In this document: positions 1 through 7,998 of the stretch, in pieces
Position numbering within the stretch: the stretch's first letter is position 1
How the letters are laid out: the number at the start of each line of letters is the position of its first letter
Assembly (NCBI GenBank): GCA_016293495.1
Contig: JAEDED010000010.1
Location: forward strand, 12,773 to 76,772
Source: Treponema sp.
GTDB taxonomy: Bacteria > Spirochaetota > Spirochaetia > Treponematales > Treponemataceae
Length of the DNA: 64,000 nucleotides
Direction of reading: 5' to 3'
Program-made: the position numbers and the translations under genes
The notes under the pieces: model-generated
Told to the model about the DNA's origin: nothing
The model's database searches: none
What the model saw: only the letters and a program-made list of their open reading frames with translations

Positions 1-237
1 GGAAGCGTATTTAAAAACAATCACGCCTTCGGAAAACCTACGGGGCAGATTGTAGACGAGCTTGGACTCAAGGGCCACTCAATCGGAGGCGCCCAGATTG
101 CTCCATGGCACGGAAACATCATCATCAACCGCGAAAATGCCACTTCAAAGGATATTAAAGAGCTTGTTGAGTTTGTAAAAGAAAAGGTAAAAGAAAAGAC
201 AGGCTTTGAGCTTGAAGAAGAAATTCTGTTTTACTAA
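1..237 (+). CDS. murB: UDP-N-acetylenolpyruvoylglucosamine reductase, C-terminal fragment
   Basis: The reading frame is open from the first base and ends at TAA 235-237, leaving 78 residues of the C-terminus. It opens with GSVFKN and continues with AGLKG-like GLKGHSIGGAQIAPWHGN and a NRENATSKDI segment, which is the C-terminal substrate-binding part of MurB. MurB reduces UDP-GlcNAc-enolpyruvate to UDP-MurNAc with NADPH and FAD in the cytoplasm, the second committed step of peptidoglycan synthesis. The rest of the gene lies outside the window, so the active-site and FAD regions cannot be checked. Confidence 0.85.
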   Translation, partial: GSVFKNNHAFGKPTGQIVDELGLKGHSIGGAQIAPWHGNIIINRENATSKDIKELVEFVKEKVKEKTGFELEEEILFY

Positions 238-265
238 AAAAATCACGGCTGAGAATAATTCCTTC

Positions 266-292
266 TAAATAATTTTTTTCAGTTTCCGATAA
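266..292 (+). promoter_or_regulatory. sigma28 (FliA)-type promoter
   Basis: TAAATAAT (266-273), exactly 11 bases, then TCCGATAA (285-292) matches the flagellar sigma28 consensus TAAAGTTT-N11-GCCGATAA. The same spacing and a closely related -10 element occur before the flagellin at 61850-61876. Transcription would start near 299, giving a leader of about 44 nt to the cyclic-nucleotide-binding protein at 343. Confidence 0.65.
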
Positions 293-342
293 TTGAACAA
301 AGGTATATACTGTATTAAAATAGACTCAAGGGAGAAACTTGA

Positions 343-1530
343 ATGCTTCAGCTTTCATTTGTTAATTTTAAGAAAGGCTCATATATCGTTGTCGAAGGAC
401 AGGATACTAGTGACCGTTTTTATATTATCCAGGTTGGACATGTACACTGTGTTCACGAAGCAAATGTTCCTGTAAATAATTCAAATAATATTCTTGGTCC
501 TGGAGACTTTATCAGCGTAATCCCTTGTATGTCTAATCATCTCCAGATTGAATCGGCAATTGCAATGACAGATGTTGTATGTATTTCTGTCCGCCGTGAT
601 CAGTACCCGGAATTGATTGAACGCAATACTCCTGTTGCCATGAAAATTATCCGCACCTTTGCAAACAAGATGCGTCTCTTAAACGAAAATCTTACAAAGC
701 TTGCATTAAACAATGTTGCTCAGGATTCTCCTGAACAGATTTTCTCAAGTGCAGCTTATTACGAAAAAGAAAAGAAATTTGATATTGCCGTTTACGGTTA
801 CTATCAGTACTTAAAAGCAAATCCCACTGGTCCGAACGCAGCAACTGCAAAGCAGAAGTTCATTCAGCTTAAGCCAAGAACTCATGCTGTTTATTTTGAA
901 CCAACTCAGGAGCTTCTTCGTGTTTATCCAAAGGGAACTATGGTTTTCTCAGAATGTCAGTCCGGGGCTGAAATGTATATCATTCAGGAAGGAGCTGTCC
1001 GTATTACTAAGGTTGTTGATGGCCAGGAAGTTATTCTTGCCGTTCTCAAGAAAGGTGATATGTTCGGTGAAATGGCATTGCTTGAAAACAAACCTCGTTC
1101 TGCAAGTGCAATCGCTCATGAAAACTGCCGCCTTATGACAGTTAACCGCAAGAACTTTGACCAGATGGTTGCAACTCAGCCTCAGTTGATTGCACGTCTT
1201 ACAACAACTCTTGCTGAACGTTTGTGGTCAATGTACCGTCAGCTTGCAAATACTCAGCTTAAAGAACCTCTCTGGAAGCTTCTCGATATGCTCGCTCTTC
1301 AGATGGAAAAAGCAAAGGTTGTTATGGCTACAGGTTCAAACTATCAGACAGATCTTTCAGTTCAGGATCTCGTTGATATGTGTGGTCTTCCACAGAACCA
1401 GCAGGCAACTGCAGTTTATGCTTTCCAGAACGACAGTCATGTTAAAATTGTTAACGGTAAAATCTACATTCCTAACTGCGTAGAACTTGCTAAGCAGGCA
1501 GCATTTTATCGTAAACAAACACAGAAATAA
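343..1530 (+). CDS. tandem cyclic-nucleotide-binding domain protein (CNB-helical-CNB-winged helix)
   Basis: This 395-residue cytoplasmic protein has two Crp-like cyclic-nucleotide-binding folds, at about residues 5-115 and 190-300. They are separated by a TPR-like helical pair (about 133-165) and followed by a degenerate winged-helix region (about 340-390). The second fold keeps the phosphate-binding cassette FGEMALLENKPRSAS, with Glu243 and Arg252 where cAMP ribose and phosphate ligands sit in CAP and PKA. The first fold lacks both residues and probably does not bind nucleotide. A paralogue with the same architecture lies at 22191-23426. An SD-like AGGGAGA precedes ATG 343, and a sigma28-type promoter sits upstream. 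The ligand and target are unknown; it is a regulator or sensor by inference. Confidence 0.8.
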   Translation: MLQLSFVNFKKGSYIVVEGQDTSDRFYIIQVGHVHCVHEANVPVNNSNNILGPGDFISVIPCMSNHLQIESAIAMTDVVCISVRRDQYPELIERNTPVAMKIIRTFANKMRLLNENLTKLALNNVAQDSPEQIFSSAAYYEKEKKFDIAVYGYYQYLKANPTGPNAATAKQKFIQLKPRTHAVYFEPTQELLRVYPKGTMVFSECQSGAEMYIIQEGAVRITKVVDGQEVILAVLKKGDMFGEMALLENKPRSASAIAHENCRLMTVNRKNFDQMVATQPQLIARLTTTLAERLWSMYRQLANTQLKEPLWKLLDMLALQMEKAKVVMATGSNYQTDLSVQDLVDMCGLPQNQQATAVYAFQNDSHVKIVNGKIYIPNCVELAKQAAFYRKQTQK

Positions 1531-1546
1531 TTCCGATAATTAAGTG

Positions 1547-2173
1547 ATGAAGAATTTTTTTAAATCACTTAAGTCACAGAAAACTTCAATTTTTCTCATT
1601 TTATTGATTTGTGCATGTTCACTCTGTTTTGCACAGCAGTCTGCGAATAAGTCATCAAGCAAGACTTCAAGTCAGCAGGCCTCGAATCAGTCTGGCGATT
1701 TGCCTTCAGGATATGGCGGTGTTAATCTTGGAATGTCTGTAGATGAAACAAAGAAGGCCTTGCAGTCTAATTCTGATTTTGGATATAACGGCGACCGTGA
1801 TGTTTCTCTTCTACCTGGTGAAAACCGTGTGCTGATTGAAACAGATGCAAGAGATTTTGCACGCTGGTCATTCCTTGAGCAGTGCTGGTTTCAATTCTAT
1901 GATGATAAGCTTTATACAATCATGCTTAACCTGAATAAAAAGAAGGTTGATTATTACAGCGTGTACAGTTCCCTTGTAAAAAAATATGGAGAACCTGTTG
2001 AGTTCAGTCCTGAACGAGCCGTATGGAAAAACGACGATGTTCAGCTTAGTCTTGAACGCCCGTTGATTTTAAAATACATTGACCTTAAAACTTTTAATTC
2101 GCTTGTTGACCAGTCAATGGTTGAACAGACCGCTCAGGAAAAACTCCGCGAAGAATTCCTGAACAGTTTTTAG
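1547..2173 (+). CDS. secreted protein of unknown function
   Basis: A 208-residue protein with an N-terminal signal peptide (basic start, then a hydrophobic stretch to about residue 28 ending CFA-QQ) and a Ser/Gln/Asn-rich linker to about residue 55. The mature part contains GVNLGMSVDETKKAL, which resembles the short repeat-like start seen in several spirochaetal periplasmic proteins. I do not recognise a family. A GTG at 1544 directly precedes the ATG and is the alternative start. It follows the cyclic-nucleotide-binding gene by 16 bases and is probably co-transcribed; a CCGATAA element (1533-1539) lies just upstream, but its -35 spacing is one base too long for a good sigma28 site. Confidence 0.65.
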   Translation: MKNFFKSLKSQKTSIFLILLICACSLCFAQQSANKSSSKTSSQQASNQSGDLPSGYGGVNLGMSVDETKKALQSNSDFGYNGDRDVSLLPGENRVLIETDARDFARWSFLEQCWFQFYDDKLYTIMLNLNKKKVDYYSVYSSLVKKYGEPVEFSPERAVWKNDDVQLSLERPLILKYIDLKTFNSLVDQSMVEQTAQEKLREEFLNSF

Positions 2174-2232
2174 AACAGTAAACAGGCAAAGTTAAATAAC
2201 TAAAAGGTTATCAAAACAGCAGGGTTAGCAAA

Positions 2233-2700
2233 ATGAATTATTTTCGGAATAAAATAAAATTTTTTATCATAACTGCTTTTCTTTTTTCTGCCGTAATGAC
2301 AGTATTTGCTTCGTGCGGCGAAAAGAAGCTCAGGACAGTTGATATCAGTATTACAAAAGCTGATGGTTCTGTTGTGATGGTGAATTCAGAAGTTGCAGAA
2401 ACTGATGAACAGCGCCAGAAAGGTTTTATGGAACGTAAAAATATTCCTGATGGAACTGGAATGATTTTTGTTTTTGATGCTGATCAGATTTTGTATTTCT
2501 GGATGAAGAATACGCCGACAGCATTATCAATTGCATACATTGACAGTTCGGGAATTATCAGGGACATTTTTGATATGGAACCGTTCAGTCTTGCATCTGT
2601 CGAGAGCACAGTTTCGGTAAGGTACGCTCTTGAAGTTCCTAAGAGCTGGTTCAAAAAGAACGGTATTAAACCTGGTGATAAAATCAGTTTGAATTTCTAA
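2233..2700 (+). CDS. DUF192-family lipoprotein
   Basis: A 155-residue lipoprotein: signal peptide with lipobox FASC (Cys28), then a DUF192 domain over most of the mature protein. Recognisable features are the RQKGFMERKNIPDGTGM segment, FYFWMKNT-like LYFWMKNTPTALSIAYID and the closing KPGDKISL. DUF192 proteins are small beta-rich domains found secreted or in the periplasm; their biochemical role is not established. It follows the preceding secreted protein by about 60 bases on the same strand and ends at a strong intrinsic terminator, so it is likely the last gene of this short transcript. Confidence 0.8.
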   Translation: MNYFRNKIKFFIITAFLFSAVMTVFASCGEKKLRTVDISITKADGSVVMVNSEVAETDEQRQKGFMERKNIPDGTGMIFVFDADQILYFWMKNTPTALSIAYIDSSGIIRDIFDMEPFSLASVESTVSVRYALEVPKSWFKKNGIKPGDKISLNF

Positions 2701-2701
2701 A

Positions 2702-2749
2702 AAAAATCGGTTGAAGAACTTTTATTGTGGTCTTCAACCGATTTTTTTT
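2702..2749. terminator. bidirectional intrinsic terminator
   Basis: ATCGGTTGAAGA (2706-2717) pairs perfectly with TCTTCAACCGAT (2731-2742) around a 13-nt loop. It has A-runs before and a T-run after, so it can stop the DUF192 transcript and also the convergent TPR gene. A second weak hairpin (AAAATC-ttcc-GATTTT, about 2773-2788) lies between it and the TPR gene. Confidence 0.85.
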
Positions 2750-2804
2750 GTGGAATGCCGGACTAATTGAAAAAATCTTCCGATTTTTTTTTGTGCTGCC
2801 GTAC

Positions 2805-3953
2805 TTAGTTATTTTCTAATTTGGCTAATTCTGTCTGGGCGATTTTGTCATCCGGATCGAATTCGAGGACTGTAGTAAAATACTTCTGGGCGTCGGCAAT
2901 GTTTCCTTCGCGGAGTGCGACATAACCGAGATTTGAAATAATTTTTGTGCTTTCTGGTTCGATAGCCAGAGCTTTTAACAGTGCCTTTTTTGCTTCTTCA
3001 TAATTGCCGGTTTCAAGATGGCAGATTGCCATTTCGTTATAGGTATCAGAGTTTGTATCTCCGCCGTATTCAAGTGCTTTGCTAAATGCCTGAATGCCGT
3101 CTTCAAAACGTCCGAGGCGGCGTAATCCCCAGCCGAGCATGAACCAGGCGTTCCAGACCTTAGGGTTGTTCTGAAGAAACATGCGGATCTGATCAAGACC
3201 TTTTTCTTCTTCTCCGTTTGAAATCAAATCATAAGCGGCTTTGAATCTTGCATCATCCATGTTCTGGTTTTTAATATTGTAAACGATTTCCTGGGCGCGT
3301 TCTTTTTTATAAACGCCGTTGTCGCCAAGGTCTTCATCTGGTGTGTCACATGTCAGGGCAAGGTATGTTTCAAATGCATCTTTGGCATTCGAATATTCCT
3401 TCTGCTTGAGATAGAAAAAGCCTGCATTAAAGAATGCATCAGGAATTGCAGGTTCTGCAACCATTGCTTCTTTGTAATAGTGAAGGGCGTCTTCGTCGTA
3501 AGCATCAGCATCTTCAGTTAATCCTGAACGGCGGTAACTGTCAGCACGCTGGTCAAAGAAAAGCGCCATGTTCAAAGTGATTGCTTTATCTTCAGGATCG
3601 AGTCCCTGAAGTGCAAGAAAAATTTCTTCTGCGAGTTCAAAATCTTCGTTTTTAACTTTAAGAATTGCAGCTTCTGAAAGTTCCTTTTTAATGTCAGGAC
3701 GAGCTTTTGTAATAATTGATCTGTAGTACTGAAGATTCTGGTTGTGTTTGTCGTATGCGAGTACTGTAAGAATTCCTGCTAAAATCTGTTCCTGAGTAAG
3801 CTCTTCAGGATTAAACTGGCCTGGTGCATCGCTATCCTTTTTCTGTACAGGAAGCGGAATCGTAACGTCGATAGGGAACGATTCTTTTGAAAGTTCAAAA
3901 CCTTCAGGCAGTGTGATGAAATAAACAGATTCAAGAGGGCTATTTGGCGTCAT
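2805..3953 (-). CDS. TPR-repeat protein
   Basis: A 382-residue soluble protein without a signal peptide. After an N-terminal part of about 80 residues it consists of helical tetratricopeptide repeats; clear units include the segments around AWFMLGWGLRRLGRFEDGIQ, TYNEMAICHLETGNYEEAKK and IISNLGYVALREGNIADAQK in the last 130 residues. TPR arrays are protein-protein interaction scaffolds, so no enzymatic role is implied. It is followed downstream by the shared terminator and lies about 75 bases after the PilZ gene on the same strand. A conserved tail with acidic residues closes the protein. The partner is unknown. Confidence 0.75.
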   Translation of the reverse strand: MTPNSPLESVYFITLPEGFELSKESFPIDVTIPLPVQKKDSDAPGQFNPEELTQEQILAGILTVLAYDKHNQNLQYYRSIITKARPDIKKELSEAAILKVKNEDFELAEEIFLALQGLDPEDKAITLNMALFFDQRADSYRRSGLTEDADAYDEDALHYYKEAMVAEPAIPDAFFNAGFFYLKQKEYSNAKDAFETYLALTCDTPDEDLGDNGVYKKERAQEIVYNIKNQNMDDARFKAAYDLISNGEEEKGLDQIRMFLQNNPKVWNAWFMLGWGLRRLGRFEDGIQAFSKALEYGGDTNSDTYNEMAICHLETGNYEEAKKALLKALAIEPESTKIISNLGYVALREGNIADAQKYFTTVLEFDPDDKIAQTELAKLENN

Positions 3954-4027
3954 TGATATATTCCTATAATGATATGAATTTCTTATATGAGTAATTTACA
4001 GATTTAAAGTGAATTTTTCAAGAACAG

Positions 4028-5053
4028 CTATGCCTGTGCAGGTACTTCAGCTGTAGTGCTTTGCTGCTGAGCTTGTGCTTCTGCAGAAGGCTGTGCGTCG
4101 GCTGGAGCAGCTGCCGGATTCTGAGAGGCTTCTGCGCTCTGACCTTCCTGTGGAGCTGACTGTGCTGCGGTCTCTGCCGGTGTGGCTGGCTGTGCCAGTG
4201 CGGCTTGCTGAATAGAATTCTGCTGTTGTTGCTGCTGAACTGTATTAAGAATATTCTTTCTTACAGTTGTGAGATATGAATTGATTCTGATTCTGTATGA
4301 GGTCGGCACGTTTGCTTCATCAAACTGAAGACATGCGTAAATAATTTCTGGTCTGCCTTCTACCGGGCTTGTTTTTACAACATGGCCTGGAAGCTGGATG
4401 ATTTCGTCCGGTTCATCAAAACGAATGCGGAGGATTGTATCTTTTCCCTGAATGAATTTTTCTATACCGAGAAGAATTACTTTTGCACCAGAGAAAGAAA
4501 TATCGCGAAGAATACAGCGGCGTGGAACATTCTGAATAAAGATGATTGTTTCATCTTTTGACATGTTCAGGCGGCGCTTTGTGTCTTCTGTAATTGTAAT
4601 ACGTTCATCCTTACGACGGATTGCATTTGAATTTGCTTCGAGCATTGATCCGATTTTTTCAATCAGGTCATCAGGTGGACGCTGAGTAAATGTAAGTGTA
4701 ATAACTGCCAGTTCTGAAGAACTCATGTAAGGGCTGATTTCTGTAATGCGGCCTGTTACAAAGAAACTGATTGGCTGGTCATGCTGCTGGATAAAATAAA
4801 AACGCAAAGAAACTGGAGGAGGTTCTTTTTTTGACATTGCTGCGTAAGCACCGCCTTTAGTTCCTACAATGATTTTTGCCATCTGGAATGATGTTGAATT
4901 GATGATACATGGCCACTGAGCGCCATTGCATTTTACATAAATTTGACGTGGGTCCACAGCCAGAGTGCGCAATACTTCTTTAGTATATGTGACTTCTTTG
5001 TCGCGATAAATGTCATAATAATTCTGTAGCTGCTGGCTTGTTATGATTCCCAT
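4028..5053 (-). CDS. PilZ-domain c-di-GMP-binding protein
   Basis: A 341-residue cytoplasmic protein with an N-terminal beta-rich domain (about 20-130, resembling the PilZN-type domain of spirochaetal PlzA), a C-terminal PilZ domain (about 145-270), and a Gln/Ala/Pro-rich low-complexity tail (about 270-341). The c-di-GMP signature is intact: RxxxR at Arg179-Arg183 (RCILR), followed directly by DISFSG (Asp184, Ser186, Gly189). In other spirochaetes such proteins act as c-di-GMP effectors for motility and virulence. Two GGDEF proteins that could make the ligand are at 9706-11870. The poly-Gln start of the tail (QQQQQQ) is encoded by a run of CAG/CAA codons that may vary in length. Confidence 0.85.
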   Translation of the reverse strand: MGIITSQQLQNYYDIYRDKEVTYTKEVLRTLAVDPRQIYVKCNGAQWPCIINSTSFQMAKIIVGTKGGAYAAMSKKEPPPVSLRFYFIQQHDQPISFFVTGRITEISPYMSSSELAVITLTFTQRPPDDLIEKIGSMLEANSNAIRRKDERITITEDTKRRLNMSKDETIIFIQNVPRRCILRDISFSGAKVILLGIEKFIQGKDTILRIRFDEPDEIIQLPGHVVKTSPVEGRPEIIYACLQFDEANVPTSYRIRINSYLTTVRKNILNTVQQQQQQNSIQQAALAQPATPAETAAQSAPQEGQSAEASQNPAAAPADAQPSAEAQAQQQSTTAEVPAQA

Positions 5054-5062
5054 ATAAATACC

Positions 5063-5091
5063 ATTTTAATTTATCTATATCTATTTGTCAA
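5063..5091 (-). promoter_or_regulatory. sigma70 promoter of the PilZ gene
   Basis: Reading the minus strand, TTGACA (5091-5086), 17 bases, then TAAAAT (5068-5063) is close to the housekeeping consensus. Only 9 bases separate the -10 box from ATG 5053, and no SD is present, so the mRNA would have almost no leader. Confidence 0.7.
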
Positions 5092-5128
5092 ACTAAGTTT
5101 AAAAAAGTAAGATTTTGGAGAAATTCTG

Positions 5129-5974
5129 CTATTTGAAGCATAAAAATGCCGGTAAAGACGGGTTTTTATAGTAAGAAAGTGCGTTTTTCTGGTTAATATA
5201 GAGGGTTGTTGAGGAACCTCCGTCAAATTCCATGGCGTTCTGGCAGCCGAAAGCCTTGAAAATCTCTGCACACTGCTGGTAATTAAGCCCTTCACTCCAT
5301 GCTTTTACCTCGCCTTCGACTGCAAGTATGTACAAAAATCTGCCGTCCTTAGAAATTCCACAGGCAGTTCTTGAATCTTTAATGTCCTGGAACTCGATTA
5401 TGTTACCATTTTCGAGAATCTGCCAGAAACCGCCGTGAAGTGCAGTAAGGTTTTCTGCTTCGGCCTCTGAATATTCCGGGATGTCGCTCTGGCTTTTGAA
5501 AATTTTTGCTTCGTATCCACTGGCGGTCTTATAAAGAGCGAGGGCTGCATAGCGTGAGAGCGGATTTGAGTATCTGATTTTATGTGACTGTGTAATTCCT
5601 GCTGCTTTTTTTGAAGACAGAGGGGACTTTGAAAAGTAAGGAGTTGTGTTGATTAAAATATCACAGGTTTCTGAAAGTTTTGATGCAGAAATCTGAGGGT
5701 CAGGAAAATTTGTAAGGTACGGGAACGGTTCAATAACAAGTGAAGGATTTTGTAAATCTATTTTAATTCCGTGACAGAGCGCCAGCGGTTCCTGGATATA
5801 GAAATCAAAGGTGTCTGAATAGGAATTAAGTTTGTGCCAGTCTGCTTTAACGTGAGACGGCGTTTTGAAGGTAATGCTGTCTGCAGCATTGTTATTTGTT
5901 GATACACAGGTTGTAAGAAAGAGAAGTGTGAGTAAAAATAGAACTGAGGTTAAGCGTTTTATTTTTACTTTCAC
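5129..5974 (-). CDS. phosphodiester glycosidase family (NAGPA/DUF2233) lipoprotein
   Basis: A 281-residue lipoprotein with lipobox LTTC (Cys23). The mature part matches the phosphodiester glycosidase (NAGPA, formerly DUF2233) fold: an N-terminal IKIDLQNPSLVIEP-type strand, a central INTTPYF, and the C-terminal NAMEFDGGSSTTLY, which is the family's EFDGGGSST-like motif. Members remove GlcNAc from phosphodiesters or act on cell-wall glycans; the bacterial substrate here is not known. The protein is probably tethered to a membrane facing the periplasm or outside. Its ATG overlaps the TGA of the preceding small gene in an ATGA, indicating translational coupling. Confidence 0.8.
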   Translation of the reverse strand: MKVKIKRLTSVLFLLTLLFLTTCVSTNNNAADSITFKTPSHVKADWHKLNSYSDTFDFYIQEPLALCHGIKIDLQNPSLVIEPFPYLTNFPDPQISASKLSETCDILINTTPYFSKSPLSSKKAAGITQSHKIRYSNPLSRYAALALYKTASGYEAKIFKSQSDIPEYSEAEAENLTALHGGFWQILENGNIIEFQDIKDSRTACGISKDGRFLYILAVEGEVKAWSEGLNYQQCAEIFKAFGCQNAMEFDGGSSTTLYINQKNALSYYKNPSLPAFLCFK

Positions 5975-6213
5975 GAAATATTCTCCATAAGGGTTTTGAT
6001 GTTATCGTTTCTGATCTGGTATGGAATTCTGTCCCATGGAAGTTCTTTTTCGTAGGTGAGCGGATCTTCTGTCGGTTTTTCAATTACGACTTCGAATACA
6101 TTCTGCTGAAGTTTTTTTACGATTTTTGGTTTAAGAATATCCTGTGCATAAGTGCCGGCCAGCGAGCAGGTAAGAACTGCCGCAGCGGCAAAAATTTTAA
6201 AACATTTTTTCAT
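5971..6213 (-). CDS. small secreted protein of unknown function
   Basis: An 80-residue protein with a clear signal peptide (MKKCFKIFAAAAVLTC, cleavage probably after TYA before QDILK). The remaining 57 residues are charged and contain no domain I recognise. Its stop codon overlaps the start of the downstream phosphodiester glycosidase by 4 bases (ATGA), so the two are translated together and may act in the same compartment. It lies 25 bases after the XRE-cupin regulator and is likely part of the operon 7948 to 5129. Confidence 0.65.
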   Translation of the reverse strand: MKKCFKIFAAAAVLTCSLAGTYAQDILKPKIVKKLQQNVFEVVIEKPTEDPLTYEKELPWDRIPYQIRNDNIKTLMENIS

Positions 6214-6237
6214 ATAGAGTCCTCTGGTGGAAAGCTT

Positions 6238-6882
6238 TTATTTTGTGATAAAGCGTTGTGCAGGTGTTACAACCCACATTGCTTTAAATTCTGTGTTGCC
6301 TGTGTTTACAATTACGTGTGGTGCGTTTGCGCTGAAAGAAACGCTGTCGCCTTCATTCAGTTCGTAAACATAATTTTCGTAATGAAGTTCGCATTTACCT
6401 TGAAGTACAAAACCCATTTCGCGGCCCATGTGTCCGTAAGAACCGCGGTTTGTTTTAACGCCTGCAGGAATTGAAACGATGTATGCTTCGAGAGTGCTCT
6501 GTCCGTCAGAATCATCCGGCTTTACAACTTCTTCGTAAGAAATTGTTTCTTCATGAGATTCGCGGCGTTCTTCTTTTCTGATAATCTGAACCGGATGTTT
6601 TCTTCTGTATTCTTCAAAGAGATATTCAAGGTTAATGTCGAGTACATCTGCGAGTGCAAGGAGAGTATCAATTGCAGGGCTTACACGGTTTCTTTCAATC
6701 TGAGATACAAGACTTTCAGAAACGCCTGCCTGAGATGCAACAACTTTTAAGGTATAGCCTTTGCGTTCACGAACAGTACGGAGTTTTTCTCCAAAGTGAT
6801 AAGGAACTCTTTTTTCCTGGCTGGAATCAGAGTCGTCCTGGTAATTTATTTCGTTATTTGAATTATTTTGCGAAGTGGTCAT
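6238..6882 (-). CDS. XRE-family regulator with C-terminal cupin domain
   Basis: A 214-residue transcription factor. Residues about 30-90 form a HipB/XRE helix-turn-helix (LRTVRERKGYTLKVVASQAG, then SESLVSQIERNRVSPAIDTL). Residues about 125-212 form a cupin barrel (GKCELHYENYVYELNEGDS, then APHVIVNTGN), the layout of the XRE-cupin family that includes PuuR and SutR-like regulators. The cupin usually senses a small metabolite; which one is not visible. Its start lies 20 bases inside the upstream gene at 6863-7948, so the pair is co-translated. Confidence 0.85.
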   Translation of the reverse strand: MTTSQNNSNNEINYQDDSDSSQEKRVPYHFGEKLRTVRERKGYTLKVVASQAGVSESLVSQIERNRVSPAIDTLLALADVLDINLEYLFEEYRRKHPVQIIRKEERRESHEETISYEEVVKPDDSDGQSTLEAYIVSIPAGVKTNRGSYGHMGREMGFVLQGKCELHYENYVYELNEGDSVSFSANAPHVIVNTGNTEFKAMWVVTPAQRFITK

Positions 6883-7948
6883 TATTCTGTTTCTCCTTTT
6901 CCTGTTCCATTACAAACTGGATGAAATAATCTTCAATTGTTTTATGTGGACCGGCAAGGCGCATTCTTGCACGTACGCGCGCATTATCGCGGCGAACTGT
7001 GTATAGCGAATAGAAGTCTCGGTAGTCCAAACCTGCATCGGCTTTAACATGAACACCAAGAAAGCTTGATACTTCGTCACGGCCAATTGCAGGAATTCCT
7101 TTAGTTCTGAGAATTGTTTTAAGCTGAAGGATCTGTTCATGAGAAATTCCGAAGAGGAATTCTTCCATGGCCTGGGATACGCCTGAGTCACCGAGTTTGG
7201 CTTTCATAAAGGTGGTCCACTGATCGTCCAGCTGCATTGAAAGCATTAAAAGTTCGCTGGTACCCATCATTGTTCCGAAAGCTGGTGCAAGTTTACGGCG
7301 TGCTGTCCAGATTTTAAGAAGTGTCGGTGCGATGTCAGAAACGTTCTGGTCAGTGCGGTGTTCCCATAAGAGAAGAAGCGCCATTGCCAGTTTTTGTTTG
7401 AACTCCATTTCGACAGACGGATCGTGGAGAAGGTTTAGGTAAACATCTTCTGCAAGAAGTGAACACATTAAAGTGATTGTTTCCTGCTGAAGTTCCTGCC
7501 AGACTGCATCCGGCTGCTTAATACTTTTTGCAAATTTATAAAGTGAAGAGAATGTATGAATTTTTGCTACAAGGAATCCTTTTCCGAGGGTTGCCTTTGA
7601 TGGAAGCTGAAGAGTGTAATCTCCTTCAGCCTGATGTTTAATCAGGGAATCAATTAAAGACTGTGGAGTGCGTTCCCCGCCAGAAAGATTGTGGCGTTCA
7701 AGAAGTGAAGGAAAGTGCGCAATACTTCTGGCAAGATCTTCCAGATCACGCATGCGTTTTTCAAAAACTTCGTATTTATCAGGATCAACTGTTTTTGCGA
7801 CAGATATAATGTTGTCATACATCTGCTGCTGATGCGGTGTCAATACAACGATTCCAACATCCTGTTCATTTTGTTCTTCAGGTGTGTCAAAAAAATCGCG
7901 TAAATCTACTGCGATATATTCTCCTGTTTGATTATTTGTTCCTTCCAC
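6863..7948 (-). CDS. conserved protein of unknown function upstream of XRE-cupin regulator
   Basis: A 361-residue protein, predicted soluble and largely helical, with no signal peptide or membrane segment. The start used is GTG at 7948, because a TGG-TATAAT extended -10 box lies only 7 bases ahead and there is no SD, which points to a leaderless transcript. I recognise no domain. The end of the gene overlaps the XRE-cupin regulator by 20 bases, so the two are probably functionally linked. The N-terminus (VDLRDFFDTPEEQNEQD) is acidic, and the middle contains long Leu-rich amphipathic helices. Function unknown. Confidence 0.65.
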   Translation of the reverse strand: MEGTNNQTGEYIAVDLRDFFDTPEEQNEQDVGIVVLTPHQQQMYDNIISVAKTVDPDKYEVFEKRMRDLEDLARSIAHFPSLLERHNLSGGERTPQSLIDSLIKHQAEGDYTLQLPSKATLGKGFLVAKIHTFSSLYKFAKSIKQPDAVWQELQQETITLMCSLLAEDVYLNLLHDPSVEMEFKQKLAMALLLLWEHRTDQNVSDIAPTLLKIWTARRKLAPAFGTMMGTSELLMLSMQLDDQWTTFMKAKLGDSGVSQAMEEFLFGISHEQILQLKTILRTKGIPAIGRDEVSSFLGVHVKADAGLDYRDFYSLYTVRRDNARVRARMRLAGPHKTIEDYFIQFVMEQEKEKQNNDHFAK

Positions 7949-7955
7949 AAAATAA

Positions 7956-7964
7956 ATTATACCA
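7956..7964 (-). promoter_or_regulatory. extended -10 promoter, leaderless start
   Basis: On the minus strand TGG-TATAAT (7964-7956) is an extended -10 element. The GTG start at 7948 lies 7 bases beyond it, where transcription itself would begin. No convincing -35 box is visible, as is usual for extended -10 promoters. Confidence 0.6.
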
Positions 7965-7991
7965 TAATTTATTCTATATTTCCACCGATAA
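7965..7991 (+). promoter_or_regulatory. sigma28-like promoter of the vWA gene
   Basis: TAATTTAT (7965-7972), 11 bases, ACCGATAA (7984-7991): the -10 octamer is one base from the sigma28 consensus and the spacing is exact, while the -35 half keeps only TAA. ATG 7999 lies 7 bases after the -10 box, so the message would be leaderless. It overlaps the divergent promoter for 7948. Confidence 0.5.
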
Positions 7992-7998
7992 TTAATAT

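Noticed and set aside
1533..1539. Third sigma28 element before the secreted protein at 1547
   Set aside because: CCGATAA is present but TAAA lies one base too far, and the gene is close behind the upstream one, so an operon is the simpler view.
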